Of a stretch of DNA of 23,903 nucleotides, positions 5,774 to 14,493 are shown piece after piece. Both the position numbers and the translations under genes were made by a program. The DNA comes from VFKU01 sp964411925 (GTDB lineage Bacteria; Hydrogenedentota; Hydrogenedentia; Hydrogenedentales; GCA-2746185): positions 1-23,903 of the forward strand of contig CAYPNI010000065.1 in assembly GCA_964411925.1 (NCBI GenBank), written 5' to 3'. Every line of letters starts with the position of its first letter. The first letter of the stretch is position 1. A model generated the notes under the pieces. It worked only from the letters and a program-made list of their open reading frames with translations, was not told where the DNA came from and searched no databases.

Positions 5774-7504
5774 ATGGCCGTCCTTCGAATCTACGCGGGA
5801 TTAGCCGCCGTCGCTCCCGTTGTCCTGGGCGTCGGAAGCATTTCGCTCAACGCCGCATGGTACCTCCTGGGCGTAGCGGCGGTAGCCACGCTCATACTCG
5901 CAGTTTGGAACCGGCGATCCCCTAGCGCCGGCTTGGCCACGCTCCGCGCCGGACGGCCGTCGCGATTCATCGTTCTGAACATTTCTGCCGCTGCCGCCGC
6001 GTCGTTCATCGCCCTGGTCGCGAGTCTCGCACCGATCACGAGTTGGGATGCGGCCACGGCGCATCTCGCATTGCCCGCGGCGTACGCGCATACGGGCCGC
6101 ATCGGCCTCGTCGACGGCAATGTCTATTCCGCCTACCCTCAGTTACTCCACTCGCTCTTCGCCGTAATCTACGCCGTCGACGGCGAACTGGGCGTAGCGA
6201 TGTTCAGCTGGTCGCTGTGCGTCCTCGCAGCCGGTTCCGTGTATATGCTCGGGACGCGAGTCGCGGGCGAGGAATCCGGGGCGGTCGCCGCCGCGCTGTT
6301 CGCGACATCACCGATCTATGGCGCCCAAGCCGGCGCCGTGGCCATCGATGTGCCGTTCGCGGGGTTCATTGCCGCGTCGCTCACAAGCTTGCTCGCGTGG
6401 CGGGCCTCCGAAAACACGCGCTGGCTCGTTCTCGCCGGCGCCATCGCCGGAGCCGCGTGCGGCGTTCGCCACACGGGATACCTCGTGGCCGCGATCATGG
6501 CGGCTTGGATTGTGTTCGAGAGAGCAAGCGCGCGGCTGCGCAGTGTCGTAATCTTCACTGTGGCTACTGCGCTGCTTTGCGCGCCGTGGGCGGCGCGAAG
6601 CACGCTGCTCGTCGGCAATCTCGTCTACCCGGTGCTCACCTCCGTGTTCGGCGACGGCGGTATGCCGGACGTTCAGGTGACCGCGCCGCTGCAACACGAA
6701 ACGGCGCGCAGTGCGGGCCCGCTCGATCTCCTCACGTTTCCATGGCGCATCCTGATGCACCCCGATCAGTTCGACGGATGGCAGGCGTCTCCCGGCGGGC
6801 TGACGCTCGTGTTGGGCGTGGTCGGCGTGCTTGTGGGCGGGCGCATGGCCCGGTGGTTGGGGGCCTTCAGCCTGGCGGGGATCGTGACTATATATTACGT
6901 GCAGCGGTTCGCCCGGTACCTACTACCGTTCTTCATGCCATTGCACGTGCTTTCCGGTGTCGCCGTGGCTCGCCTGCAGCCGCTGCGCCGGCCCCTCGCG
7001 GCGCTGCTCGCCTTCTCCTATATATATGGGCTAACGCTCGCGGCGGGGATGATGCATTTCAAGTTGCCCGCGGCACTCGGCTTCGAGTCGCGCGACCGGT
7101 ACCTCACCCGCCGCGTCGAGCGCTGGCCCGCGTTCGACTGGGCGAACCGGAACCTCGATCCCGGCGCAACGGTGCTTTCGCTCGATCCGCGCGCGTACTT
7201 TCTGCATTCGCCGGCATTCACGAACCTCGCCGCGCTGTCGCAGATCGCGACCGAATCGGCTGATGCGCGCCTCGAATGGATGCAGCGCCACGGAATCCGA
7301 TACATTCTTGTACCAGAGGCGTATGTTTCAGCCTCGCCCGTGTTTCGGGAATGGGGGATCGCGCCGCTGATCGAGTCGTGGCGTGCGCAGCCGGACCGCT
7401 TCGTGCCGATTTACGACGCCGCCATGGCGGACGTGCGCGGGGGCGGTATCGAGCGTGTCGTGATTTACGAAGTCGTCTGGGGGGACGCCGGTGGGAATCC
7501 GTGA
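5774..7504 (+). CDS. GT39-like multi-pass membrane glycosyltransferase
   Basis: This is a 576-residue integral membrane protein of the ArnT/PMT type (GT-C fold), which moves a sugar from a polyprenyl-phosphate donor on the outer face of the inner membrane. Two N-terminal hydrophobic segments (about 6-45 and 66-88) precede a first outside loop with W91-D92 in TSWDAATAHLALPAAY, the position of the catalytic acidic residue in this superfamily. The pattern NVYSAYPQLLHSLFAVIY, repeated hydrophobic helices to about residue 430 and a soluble C-terminal domain (about 440-576) follow. ATG 5774 is the conservative start; a GTG at 5690 preceded by a G-rich stretch would add 28 residues. The much longer upstream open frame (to 4472) is antisense to the DinB-like pair and spurious. 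It overlaps the next gene by 14 nt. Confidence 0.75.
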   Translation: MAVLRIYAGLAAVAPVVLGVGSISLNAAWYLLGVAAVATLILAVWNRRSPSAGLATLRAGRPSRFIVLNISAAAAASFIALVASLAPITSWDAATAHLALPAAYAHTGRIGLVDGNVYSAYPQLLHSLFAVIYAVDGELGVAMFSWSLCVLAAGSVYMLGTRVAGEESGAVAAALFATSPIYGAQAGAVAIDVPFAGFIAASLTSLLAWRASENTRWLVLAGAIAGAACGVRHTGYLVAAIMAAWIVFERASARLRSVVIFTVATALLCAPWAARSTLLVGNLVYPVLTSVFGDGGMPDVQVTAPLQHETARSAGPLDLLTFPWRILMHPDQFDGWQASPGGLTLVLGVVGVLVGGRMARWLGAFSLAGIVTIYYVQRFARYLLPFFMPLHVLSGVAVARLQPLRRPLAALLAFSYIYGLTLAAGMMHFKLPAALGFESRDRYLTRRVERWPAFDWANRNLDPGATVLSLDPRAYFLHSPAFTNLAALSQIATESADARLEWMQRHGIRYILVPEAYVSASPVFREWGIAPLIESWRAQPDRFVPIYDAAMADVRGGGIERVVIYEVVWGDAGGNP

Positions 7505-9104
7505 CACCACGATCCGTGGCGTCATCGCGCGGAACACCGTGTTCAACGCGGCGGGCCGCGGCTGGGACGCTGTCCTAGGCCTCGTCCTCGTCGCGTACAT
7601 CGTCGGCCGCATCGGCGTAGAACAGTACGGGCTGTGGGCGATCGTTTCCGCGTTCGCGGGATACGCCGCGCTTTTCGACCTCGGTGTCGCAAGCGCGTAC
7701 TCGAAGTATGTTGCCGAGCACGCCGCGCGCAACGAACGTGAACGCGTCTCCTCCGTCGTCAGCACGGGTTTCTTCTACCAACTGTTGTTTTCCACGGCGT
7801 TCCTGGCGGGCGCGTGGTTCGCGATCGACGGCATCGTCGCCGTACTTCGCGCGTGGGACGGCGCGGGCGCGATCGGCAGCGAAGCCGTCACGGCCGATCT
7901 CGCGTTCCTGTTGAAGTGGACGCTCGTTCTGCTCGCCGGGACGAACTGCGTCGCGCCGTTCATCGCCGTGCAGACCGGGATGCAGCGCATGGGCGTCACG
8001 AACGCGGTCAGCGTCGCGGCGTCGCTCGTGAAGGCCGGCGCGACCGTGTGGTTTCTCGAGGGCGGCCACGGCGTCCGCGGGCTCGTGTTCGCCAACGGGA
8101 TCGCGTTTGGCGCGTTTGCCGTGGCGGGCGTCCTGGCGACATTCGTGATTTGTCCGTCGCTGCGTGTCGCGCCCTGGCGCGCTTCATGGTCGATGTTCCG
8201 CCGCCTGTTCTCCTTCGGCTGGAAGACGCAGATCTCGCGCCTGGCCAACCTGGTCACGTTCGAAACGGATGTGCTGATCATTACGCTCGTGCTGCGCGAC
8301 CTCGAACTCGCGGGACTGTATCGCATCGGCGTCGAGCTCGCGAATAAGATGCGCCAGGTCCCCGTCGTGCTGATGAGCGCGCTCGTGCCTGCTGCGGCGC
8401 ATCTCGAAGCGCAACGTGACGGCGACCGTCTGCGCCGGCTGTACTCGCGCGCGACGAAGTACGTCGCGACCGTTGCGGTGCCCCTCGCTGCGTTCACGGC
8501 CGGCGGCGCGGGCCTGCTCATGACCGCGTGGCAGGGAAGCGCGCTGAGCCTGGGCGTGTCCGTCCTCGTGCTGCGCATCATTAGCGCGGGTTATGTGGCG
8601 AACATTCTTCCCGGTCCCGGTGTTGCGGTCGTCCTTGGCATGGGTCGGCCCGGCGTGCAGATGGTCGCGGGGTTGATATCGATGGTATCGAACATCGCGC
8701 TGACCATCGCGTTCGTGTTCGCATTCGGATTTTGGGGCGTGCCGGCCGCGACAGCGATTTCGATGGCCGTTTCGTGGGCGTGGTTCGCGCGCGCCATGCG
8801 CGGGCTCGTGGGTGTCGGTGCGGGCGAACTGTTCGCGCAGGCGTTGCGCGGGCCGCTGATTGCCGTCGTTGCGCCGCTCGGGTTCATCCTGGCGTGCGAC
8901 GCACTGGCCGCCGGCGTCGATTCGCGGGGCGTTGCGCTGGGCATCCTCGCCGTCGCGTTCATCGTGTTCGCGGGACTGTACCTCACACTGTTGCGGCGCT
9001 CGGGCACTTTCGACGACGCCGACTTCGACTTCTTCGAGCGTGTGCTCAAACTCGATCGCGTACCGGGCTATACGGTCTGGGCGCGCCCCTTGAGGCACGG
9101 ATGA
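7491..9104 (+). CDS. Wzx-like oligosaccharide flippase
   Basis: This is a 537-residue polytopic membrane protein of the MOP/polysaccharide-transport superfamily, which flips lipid-linked oligosaccharides across the inner membrane. The N-terminus (RNTVFNAAGRGWDAVLGLVLVAYIVGRIGVEQYGLWAIV, read in two halves) is the standard first-helix pair with the G-x-E-x-Y-G-x-W turn. Regular hydrophobic helices continue to about residue 505, and the length matches the family. It starts at GTG 7491 with GGGGGG about 9 nt upstream, inside the end of the preceding gene, and shares the ATGA at 9101-9104 with the next one. The only oligosaccharide exporter in the window, it marks the operon as a Wzx-type pathway; no Wzy polymerase is evident. 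Confidence 0.85.
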   Translation: MGIRDTTIRGVIARNTVFNAAGRGWDAVLGLVLVAYIVGRIGVEQYGLWAIVSAFAGYAALFDLGVASAYSKYVAEHAARNERERVSSVVSTGFFYQLLFSTAFLAGAWFAIDGIVAVLRAWDGAGAIGSEAVTADLAFLLKWTLVLLAGTNCVAPFIAVQTGMQRMGVTNAVSVAASLVKAGATVWFLEGGHGVRGLVFANGIAFGAFAVAGVLATFVICPSLRVAPWRASWSMFRRLFSFGWKTQISRLANLVTFETDVLIITLVLRDLELAGLYRIGVELANKMRQVPVVLMSALVPAAAHLEAQRDGDRLRRLYSRATKYVATVAVPLAAFTAGGAGLLMTAWQGSALSLGVSVLVLRIISAGYVANILPGPGVAVVLGMGRPGVQMVAGLISMVSNIALTIAFVFAFGFWGVPAATAISMAVSWAWFARAMRGLVGVGAGELFAQALRGPLIAVVAPLGFILACDALAAGVDSRGVALGILAVAFIVFAGLYLTLLRRSGTFDDADFDFFERVLKLDRVPGYTVWARPLRHG

Positions 9105-10081
9105 ACCCGCACGCCGGCGTAACTATCGTGATCCCCGTCTACAATCGCGTCGACTTGTTGCGCGAATGCCTCGAATCGTTGCGGATGCAAACGTACGGGC
9201 CGGATCACGTTGTGGTCGTAGACGACGCTTCGCAGGAAGACGTCGCCGCCTGTGTCGCCGGCTCAGGGCTCGAAGCCGAATATGTTCGCCGGGAGACGAA
9301 TGGCGGATTCGCCCGCGCGGCGAACGACGGATTGCGGCGCGCCGGTACGCCGCTGGTCTTGCTGCTCAACAGCGACATGACGCTCGAGCCGGATTGCCTG
9401 CAACGTCTCGTCGATGGCATGCGCGAGGCGGGAGCGGCGATGGCGTGTCCGCTGGTGCTGTTTCGCGACGAGCCGGACACGGTCTATTCCGCCGGCGACA
9501 CGATCCTGCGCGGCGGACGCCCCGAGAGCATCGGATTTCGCCAGCCACGCGAAGGATTTTTCGTCGATCGGCGGCCGTTCGGTGTCTCTGCCGGCGCTGC
9601 GCTCTACACGCGCGATCTGTTCGACGTGGTCGGCGCGTTTGACGAGACCTACGTCGCCTATTACGAAGACGCCGACCTTTGCATGCGCGCGCGCGCGGCG
9701 GGGTTCCAGGCGGCGTGCGTGCCCGAGGCGGTCGCGCACCACGTCGGCTCCGCCAGTCTCGTGGGCAACACTCTCTGGCGCACGCGCCAGTGCCACCGCA
9801 ATCACGCGCTGCTCGTGCGGAAGAATTATTCGTGGCGCCGGATGTTGCGCGAGTCACCTTGGATCCTGCGCGAGCGGATTCACCAGACGCGGCGGTTGTT
9901 CTCGGCGTGTCGGGCGGAACGCGGCGCGGCGTACGCCGTTCGGGAATGGGCGAAGGCCACGCTCTCGGTCGCCTGGGAGTGTCTTGACAAGCCGCCGGTG
10001 AAACCACCGGCCGCGAGTCGAGTCGCAGCCCGTTCCCTTGAGCAGACACGCAGTCATTCCCGCGAAGGTGGAATCCCGTGA
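9101..10081 (+). CDS. GT2 glycosyltransferase
   Basis: This 326-residue GT-A enzyme has VTIVIPVYNRVDLLRECLES (7-26), DDAS (41-44), TNGGFARAANDGLR (67-80), the NSD metal site (90-92), GVSAGAALYTRDLFDVVGAF near 161-180 and the catalytic ED in AYYEDADLCMRARAAG (E189-D190). It is of the cytoplasmic type that extends a lipid-linked glycan. It starts at ATG 9101, overlapping the flippase stop by 4 nt. The last 35 or so residues are unlike the family: a proline-rich linker encoded over a small hairpin at 9994-10011, then SHSREGGIP encoded within a repeat-like sequence at 10051-10081. The natural C-terminus may therefore have been altered by insertion of that element. Confidence 0.85.
   Translation: MNPHAGVTIVIPVYNRVDLLRECLESLRMQTYGPDHVVVVDDASQEDVAACVAGSGLEAEYVRRETNGGFARAANDGLRRAGTPLVLLLNSDMTLEPDCLQRLVDGMREAGAAMACPLVLFRDEPDTVYSAGDTILRGGRPESIGFRQPREGFFVDRRPFGVSAGAALYTRDLFDVVGAFDETYVAYYEDADLCMRARAAGFQAACVPEAVAHHVGSASLVGNTLWRTRQCHRNHALLVRKNYSWRRMLRESPWILRERIHQTRRLFSACRAERGAAYAVREWAKATLSVAWECLDKPPVKPPAASRVAARSLEQTRSHSREGGIP
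9994..10011. other. 7-bp stem-loop near the 3' end of the GT2 gene
   Basis: GCCGGTG (9994-10000) pairs with CACCGGC (10005-10011) around the loop AAAC. It lies where the conserved part of the GT2 protein ends and before the repeat-like sequence. Confidence 0.35.
10051..10081. repeat. Fragment resembling a common ATTCCCGCG/GGAAT dispersed repeat
   Basis: AGTCATTCCCGCGAAGG followed by TGGAATCCCGTGA has the look of the widespread short repeat reading GTCATTCCCGCGAAAGCGGG then AATCC, with ATTCC/GGAAT arms. Here it encodes the final residues of the GT2 enzyme and supplies its stop codon. Only one copy is in the window; recognition is from memory. Confidence 0.4.
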
Positions 10082-10155
10082 ATCGGTGACTTCGGCCGCG
10101 CGAAGAGTTTCCCCCGTCGCGGGAGTGGCAATAGGGGCAGTCGCCTCCGTCCGAT

Positions 10156-10182
10156 ATGACACCTGCGCGCTTGCGCTATACT
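10156..10182 (+). promoter_or_regulatory. Possible internal promoter of the polysaccharide operon
   Basis: ATGACA (10156-10161) and TATACT (10177-10182), separated by 15 nt, match five of six positions of each sigma70 hexamer, though the spacing is short. They lie in the only long gap of the operon (10082-10221), about 40 nt upstream of the next start at 10222 with its GGGGGAG ribosome binding site. Confidence 0.35.
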
Positions 10183-10221
10183 GGTCGGGAAATTCGGGGG
10201 CTCCATCGGGGGAGCACGTCA

Positions 10222-11115
10222 ATGTCAGGTTCTGCGGGGACCGTATCCATCACGCTGCTCACGCGCGACGCGGGCGCGTTGCTCGCGCGCGTGCTGGACG
10301 CGATCTCCGCACAGGCGACGGACCGCGAAGTGCACGTGGTCGCCGTAGATTCGGGATCGCGCGACGCTACGCCCGAGGTGCTCCGCGCACGCGGCGCCGA
10401 GGTCGTTTCGATCGCGCCGGACTCGTTCGATTTCGGCCGGGCGCGCGACCGGGTGTTCGAGCTTGGTCGCGGCGAGTTTGTGGTGACGCTCTCGCAGGAC
10501 GCGGTACCCGCGCACGATCGCTGGCTGGAGAATCTGCTCGCGCCGTTCGCAAATCCGTTCACGGCGATATCCTGCGGTGCGTCCATCCCCGATCCGGCGC
10601 GTGAATTCGATCAGTTCCCGTGGGAACGTAACGGCCACTTCTACTTCACGCGTGAGATGGCGAAGTTCCGCGCCGCGCACGGGCGCGGCGTGTCGTTTGC
10701 GAACGCGGCCATTCGACGATCGGTCTGGGAACGGCTTCGCATCGCGCCCCAGGCGCTCGGCGAGGATTTTCAGTTTCAGCAGAAAGTGCAGGCCGCCGGG
10801 TTGGCGATCGCATTTCCGGATCGCGCCGAAGCGCTGCATCATCACGATTACGACCTTGCGGGGCTGTGGGGCCGCTGCCGAAACGAAGGGCTCGCGCTGC
10901 GCGAGCTCGGCGTCGACTACACGTTCGGTGATTTCGCGCGCGATCTCGTGGGCCCGGCGAAATTCGTGCAGTGGGCGCGCGAGGTACGGCGCGGCCGGCT
11001 GCGCACGCCGGCCGCGTTGGCATTCCCGCTCGTGCGGCCGCTCGCCGTATTCGCCGGAGCGCGCTCGACGCGCGGGTACCAGCCCTACGCGCACCGCGTG
11101 AGGGAGGTGGCATGA
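10222..11115 (+). CDS. Rhamnosyltransferase-like GT2 glycosyltransferase
   Basis: This 297-residue GT-A enzyme has VDSGSRDAT (42-50), then FDFGRARDRVFELGRGEFVV (69-88), LSQDAVPAHDRWLENL (90-105) and GEDFQFQQKVQAAG (180-193, catalytic E181-D182). The combination F-x-F/H-G-x-x-R-N/D ... TQDA.P ... W is characteristic of dTDP-rhamnosyltransferases of the RfbF/WbbL group, although the usual Asn after the Arg is Asp here. Start ATG 10222 has GGGGGAG about 8 nt upstream; an earlier ATG at 10156 overlaps the promoter-like element and lacks family-like residues. It shares ATGA with the methyltransferase gene. The sugar specificity is inferred. Confidence 0.8.
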   Translation: MSGSAGTVSITLLTRDAGALLARVLDAISAQATDREVHVVAVDSGSRDATPEVLRARGAEVVSIAPDSFDFGRARDRVFELGRGEFVVTLSQDAVPAHDRWLENLLAPFANPFTAISCGASIPDPAREFDQFPWERNGHFYFTREMAKFRAAHGRGVSFANAAIRRSVWERLRIAPQALGEDFQFQQKVQAAGLAIAFPDRAEALHHHDYDLAGLWGRCRNEGLALRELGVDYTFGDFARDLVGPAKFVQWAREVRRGRLRTPAALAFPLVRPLAVFAGARSTRGYQPYAHRVREVA

Positions 11116-11879
11116 AGAATGCCGCTCCCGGCATGAACCAGGCCGTTGCGGAGTTCTATCGCGCGAACCCGCGCATGGTCAGTTCGCCGTTTGGCGGCGT
11201 GGACGGCATTCGCGGGGATCTGTTGACCGAAGTTTGGGCGCGACTGGAGATCGATCCCGCGAACAAGCACGTGCTCGACGTCGGCTGTGGCCGAGGGTTT
11301 GCGGAGAGCGTCGTGTGCGAACGCGGCGGACGCTACATCGGCGCGGACTTCGTCGTCAGCCGCCGCGGGTTTCCGCTCACGCAGAGCGATTCGGCCGCGT
11401 TGCCGTTTGCGAATGCTTCGTTCGACATCGTGATGTGCGTGGACGCGTTCGAACACTTTCCAAACCCGAATCTCTCCGCGGAGGAGATACGACGCGTGTT
11501 GCGGCCGGGCGGCGTGTTTTTCCTGTCCGCACCCAACTACGGAAACGTGGCCGGCATCGTGAAACAGGTGTACGAGGGCCTCGGCTGGTCTGCGCCGCGC
11601 ACGTGGGCGCCCTTCGGCCGGTGGCAGCCGCAGGAATTCGAAATGCCGCTCACGGCAGGGTTCGTCCGCCGCATCTTTTCCCGCGCCGGGTTCAGCACGA
11701 TGCGGCGAATCGGGCACGGCGCAGAGGTCGGCCTCGGCCTGTTTCCGTGGATTGATCACCCGCGCATGCCCGAGTCGATTCAGTTCCGGCTACAGCGGCT
11801 GTTCGGACGCGTTGGACCATGGATTGCCGCCGCCGCGCCCACCCTGAGCCTTCACAATTTTTGGAGGATGAACGCCTGA
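11112..11879 (+). CDS. SAM-dependent class I methyltransferase
   Basis: This 255-residue protein has the Rossmann methyltransferase signature: motif I VLDVGCGRGF (54-63), acidic IGAD (76-79), SFDIVMCVDAFEHFPNPN (103-120) and LRPGGVFFLSAPNYGN (130-145), as in UbiE/Methyltransf_11 proteins. It lies between glycosyltransferase genes and overlaps both neighbours (ATGA at 11112-11115 and a 1-nt overlap at 11879), so a sugar or glycan-terminating methylation is likely. GGGAGGTGG precedes the start. The acceptor cannot be told from sequence. Confidence 0.85.
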   Translation: MKNAAPGMNQAVAEFYRANPRMVSSPFGGVDGIRGDLLTEVWARLEIDPANKHVLDVGCGRGFAESVVCERGGRYIGADFVVSRRGFPLTQSDSAALPFANASFDIVMCVDAFEHFPNPNLSAEEIRRVLRPGGVFFLSAPNYGNVAGIVKQVYEGLGWSAPRTWAPFGRWQPQEFEMPLTAGFVRRIFSRAGFSTMRRIGHGAEVGLGLFPWIDHPRMPESIQFRLQRLFGRVGPWIAAAAPTLSLHNFWRMNA

Positions 11880-12403
11880 TGGCGATGCCGTTGCAGCACA
11901 TCCTCGTGAAACTTACGATGCGGTTCGGCGGCGACGCGGCCGTGCGCCGCGCGTTGCGGCGACTGGGCATGCGCATCGGCGAAGGCACGCGTGTGTACTC
12001 GATGCGGCTGCCGGGCGAGCCGTGGCTCGTGCGCATCGGCGAGAACTGTCTCATTGCGTCCGACGTGACGTTCATCACGCACGACGCGAACACGGTGTTC
12101 CAGCACAAGTACGCGTCTCTGACGAGTTTCGGCAAAATCGACATCAAGGACAACACGTATATCGGCGTGAACGCGACGATTCTGCCGAACGTTACGATCG
12201 GGCCGAACGCGGTCGTCGGGGCGGGGGCCGTCGTGACCAAGGACGTGCCGGAGGGCGTGGTCGTCGCCGGCAATCCCGCGCGCGTCATCTGCACGCTGGA
12301 CGAGTACGAATCGAAGTGCGCCGCGGGCCATCTCGACGTGCCGAAGGACCGCCGCGCGCTGCGGCGCACGCTCGAGGACCATTTCTGGGGGAAGAGCGCG
12401 TGA
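11879..12403 (+). CDS. Hexapeptide-repeat acyltransferase (WbbJ/LbH type)
   Basis: This 174-residue left-handed beta-helix protein carries repeats such as IGENCLIASDVTFITHDA (53-70, probable catalytic H68), then IDIKDNTYIGVNATILPNVT (87-106) and IGPNAVVGAGAVVTKDVPEG (107-126), followed by VVVAGNPARVI. It is the standard O-acetyltransferase fold that uses acetyl-CoA, typically decorating polysaccharide sugars. ATG 11879 overlaps the previous TGA by 1 nt and is preceded by TTGGAGG. The C-terminal 35 residues are basic and helical. It is soluble, probably a trimer as in the family. Confidence 0.85.
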   Translation: MAMPLQHILVKLTMRFGGDAAVRRALRRLGMRIGEGTRVYSMRLPGEPWLVRIGENCLIASDVTFITHDANTVFQHKYASLTSFGKIDIKDNTYIGVNATILPNVTIGPNAVVGAGAVVTKDVPEGVVVAGNPARVICTLDEYESKCAAGHLDVPKDRRALRRTLEDHFWGKSA

Positions 12404-13572
12404 AGCTTGCGCTGCTCAAAGGCAACCGGTTCAATCCGTGGCACCTGCAGGCGTTCAACCTGCTGCCCGACACGGAGGTGGTCGCGTTCCGCGCGAACTC
12501 GGAAATCCAGCAGCTCTACGACGCGCAGGACGACGGCTCGGCGCGATTCGATACCGAGTCGATCCACTTCGACACGCAGGCCGGGCCGTTGCTCTCGCGC
12601 TACAAGAACACGTTCCTCTCGCGCTACCGTGGCCGCGAGCCGCATCTCGTGCCGTTTTACGAACGCCTGCGCCGGTTCGATCTGATTCTCACGTGGGAGC
12701 TGTTCACCGACTGGACCGCGCAGGCGCTCGACGCGAAGGACCGCTTCGGCACGCGCGTCGCCATCATGGTGTGGGACAACATCCCGTTCAACATGGAGCG
12801 CAATGCGGAGCGCCGCCGCCTCAAGGAACGCGCCGCCGCCTCGGGCGATATCTTCATCGTGCACACGGAACGCTCGCGGCGCATGCTCGACATGGAGCAT
12901 GTGCCGGCGGAAAAGATCGTGCAGATCGATCCCGGGGTGGACACGAACACGTTCGCGCCGGGCGCGCGCGACCGTGCGGCGTTCGGCCTGGGCGAGAAGG
13001 AGTTCGTCATCCTGTTCGTCGGGTGGATGCTGCCGCGCAAGGGCATCGACTTTCTGGTGCTCGCGCTGCGCGAGCTGGTCAAGGACCGCAGCCTCGCGGG
13101 GCACCGGTTCCGCCTTGTCATCGCGGGCACGGGCCCCGGCCGCGAACGCGTCGAGAAGCTGCTCGCGCGCACGGGGCTCGAAGACAACGTGAGCTTTCTG
13201 GGCTCGGTCCGGTACGACCGCATGCCCGATGTGTTCCGCATGGCGGACGTATTCGCGCTGCCGAGTATCGCCACCCCCGAGTGGCAGGAGCAATTCGGCA
13301 TGGCGATCATCGAAGCGATGGCATGCGGCGTGCCCGTGGTGACGACGCTGAGCGGCGCGATCCCCGAGGTGACGGGGGACAACGCGATCCTTTGCCAGCC
13401 AAACGATTTCGTGTCGTTGTACCACGCGATTCGTGGACTGGTGATCGACGAGAAACGGCGCGCCGATCTCGGCGCGCAGGCCCGCGAGCACGCGCTCAGC
13501 CGGTTCACGCTCGAACAGTTCGCCGAGAACCTCGGCGCGGCGTTCGCCCCGCTTGCCAAGGCGCATTTGTGA
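12400..13572 (+). CDS. GT4 glycosyltransferase
   Basis: This 390-residue GT-B enzyme has the donor-binding half with FVGWMLPRKGIDFLVLALRE (206-225), VIAGTGPGRE (240-249), a YDRMPDVFRMADVFALPS segment and the E-x7-E pair EQFGMAIIE (E297, E305) followed by AMACGVPVVTT. The acceptor half (1-195) carries VWDNIPFNMERN (124-135). GTG 12400 overlaps the acyltransferase stop (GTGA) and has GGGGGAAGAG upstream. Donor and acceptor are unknown; a role in building the same glycan is inferred from coupling. Confidence 0.85.
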   Translation: MKLALLKGNRFNPWHLQAFNLLPDTEVVAFRANSEIQQLYDAQDDGSARFDTESIHFDTQAGPLLSRYKNTFLSRYRGREPHLVPFYERLRRFDLILTWELFTDWTAQALDAKDRFGTRVAIMVWDNIPFNMERNAERRRLKERAAASGDIFIVHTERSRRMLDMEHVPAEKIVQIDPGVDTNTFAPGARDRAAFGLGEKEFVILFVGWMLPRKGIDFLVLALRELVKDRSLAGHRFRLVIAGTGPGRERVEKLLARTGLEDNVSFLGSVRYDRMPDVFRMADVFALPSIATPEWQEQFGMAIIEAMACGVPVVTTLSGAIPEVTGDNAILCQPNDFVSLYHAIRGLVIDEKRRADLGAQAREHALSRFTLEQFAENLGAAFAPLAKAHL

Positions 13573-14486
13573 GCGAGGCCCCGACGTATTACGAGCAGTG
13601 GGGGCCGCTCGCGCGGCGCGTGCGGCGCGCGGGCCACGTCGTGCGCCGCGTCGCGAAGAACTCGCTCGGGCTGCGCCCGTCGATCCTGGTCGAGATCAAG
13701 TGGCGGCTCGGCGACGAGATCATGGCGCTGCCCATTTACGAAGCGTTGCGATCGCGTTGGCCGAGTTCGCGCATCGAGGTCCTGTGCAACTACCCGGAAT
13801 TGCTCGACGGCAATCCCCACGTGGATGCGGTGAACCCGGCGGACGCTTCGCCCGATCTGTATTACTTGCTACGCGGCGCGCCGCGGGACACCTTTCGGCT
13901 TGCGCACTACGCGGCGGAAGCGTCGGTCGCGCTGCCGCGGGCGCGCCCGCGGCTCTCCTATCGCGACTGGTCGACCCCGCTCGCGCGCGAGCTTCCTTCC
14001 GGCGAGGGCCCGCTTGTCGCGATTGCGCCGGGCGCGAGCTGGCAACCCAAACGTTGGGCCGTAAAATCATGGCGCGCGCTCTCGGCCGCGCTGAATCGGC
14101 GCGGTTGTCGCGTGTTCGAACTGGGCGCCGCGGACGAATCGGCCGGCATCGCGTGTTCGTTCGCGGGGCGCACGAGCGTGGGAGATGCGGCGCGTCTGTT
14201 GCATGCGGCCGACCTGGCCATCGTGTGCGACTCGGGACTGATGCACCTTGCACGCGCCGCGGATACGCCGTGCCTCGCGCTGTTCGGCCCGACGGATCCC
14301 GCGCTCTACATTCGCGATGATGCCGGATTTCATCCGATGCAGAACGGCCGCGCGTGCGCCGGTTGTTGGAACGGCGGGCGGATGTCGCAGCCGGGAGACT
14401 GTCCGATAGGCGAGCCGGCATGCCTGGGCCCGATCAGTGCGCAGCGCGTCGCGGACGAAGCCGCGCGGATCCTCGGTCTTCGGTAG
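13569..14486 (+). CDS. GT9 (heptosyltransferase-family) glycosyltransferase
   Basis: This 305-residue protein has the ADP-heptose:LPS heptosyltransferase fold: KWRLGDEIMALPIYEALRSR (44-63), IAPGASWQPKRWAVKSW (152-168) and the donor-site pattern CDSGLMHLARAADTPCLALF (220-239) with GPTDP. A cysteine-rich C-terminal segment (C-A-G-C-W ... G-D-C-P ... A-C-L) is common in this family. GTG 13569 overlaps the stop of the preceding GT4 gene by 4 nt; its ribosome binding site is weak, consistent with reinitiation. In the family the product adds heptose to lipid A-core; in this operon it may use another sugar. Confidence 0.85.
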   Translation: MSEAPTYYEQWGPLARRVRRAGHVVRRVAKNSLGLRPSILVEIKWRLGDEIMALPIYEALRSRWPSSRIEVLCNYPELLDGNPHVDAVNPADASPDLYYLLRGAPRDTFRLAHYAAEASVALPRARPRLSYRDWSTPLARELPSGEGPLVAIAPGASWQPKRWAVKSWRALSAALNRRGCRVFELGAADESAGIACSFAGRTSVGDAARLLHAADLAIVCDSGLMHLARAADTPCLALFGPTDPALYIRDDAGFHPMQNGRACAGCWNGGRMSQPGDCPIGEPACLGPISAQRVADEAARILGLR

Positions 14487-14493
14487 GGACGCG

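Noticed and set aside
11692..13566. Long minus-strand open frame (624 codons) opposite acyltransferase and GT4 genes
   Set aside because: The plus strand carries two proteins with full motifs and coupled starts, and the antisense product has only low-complexity character.
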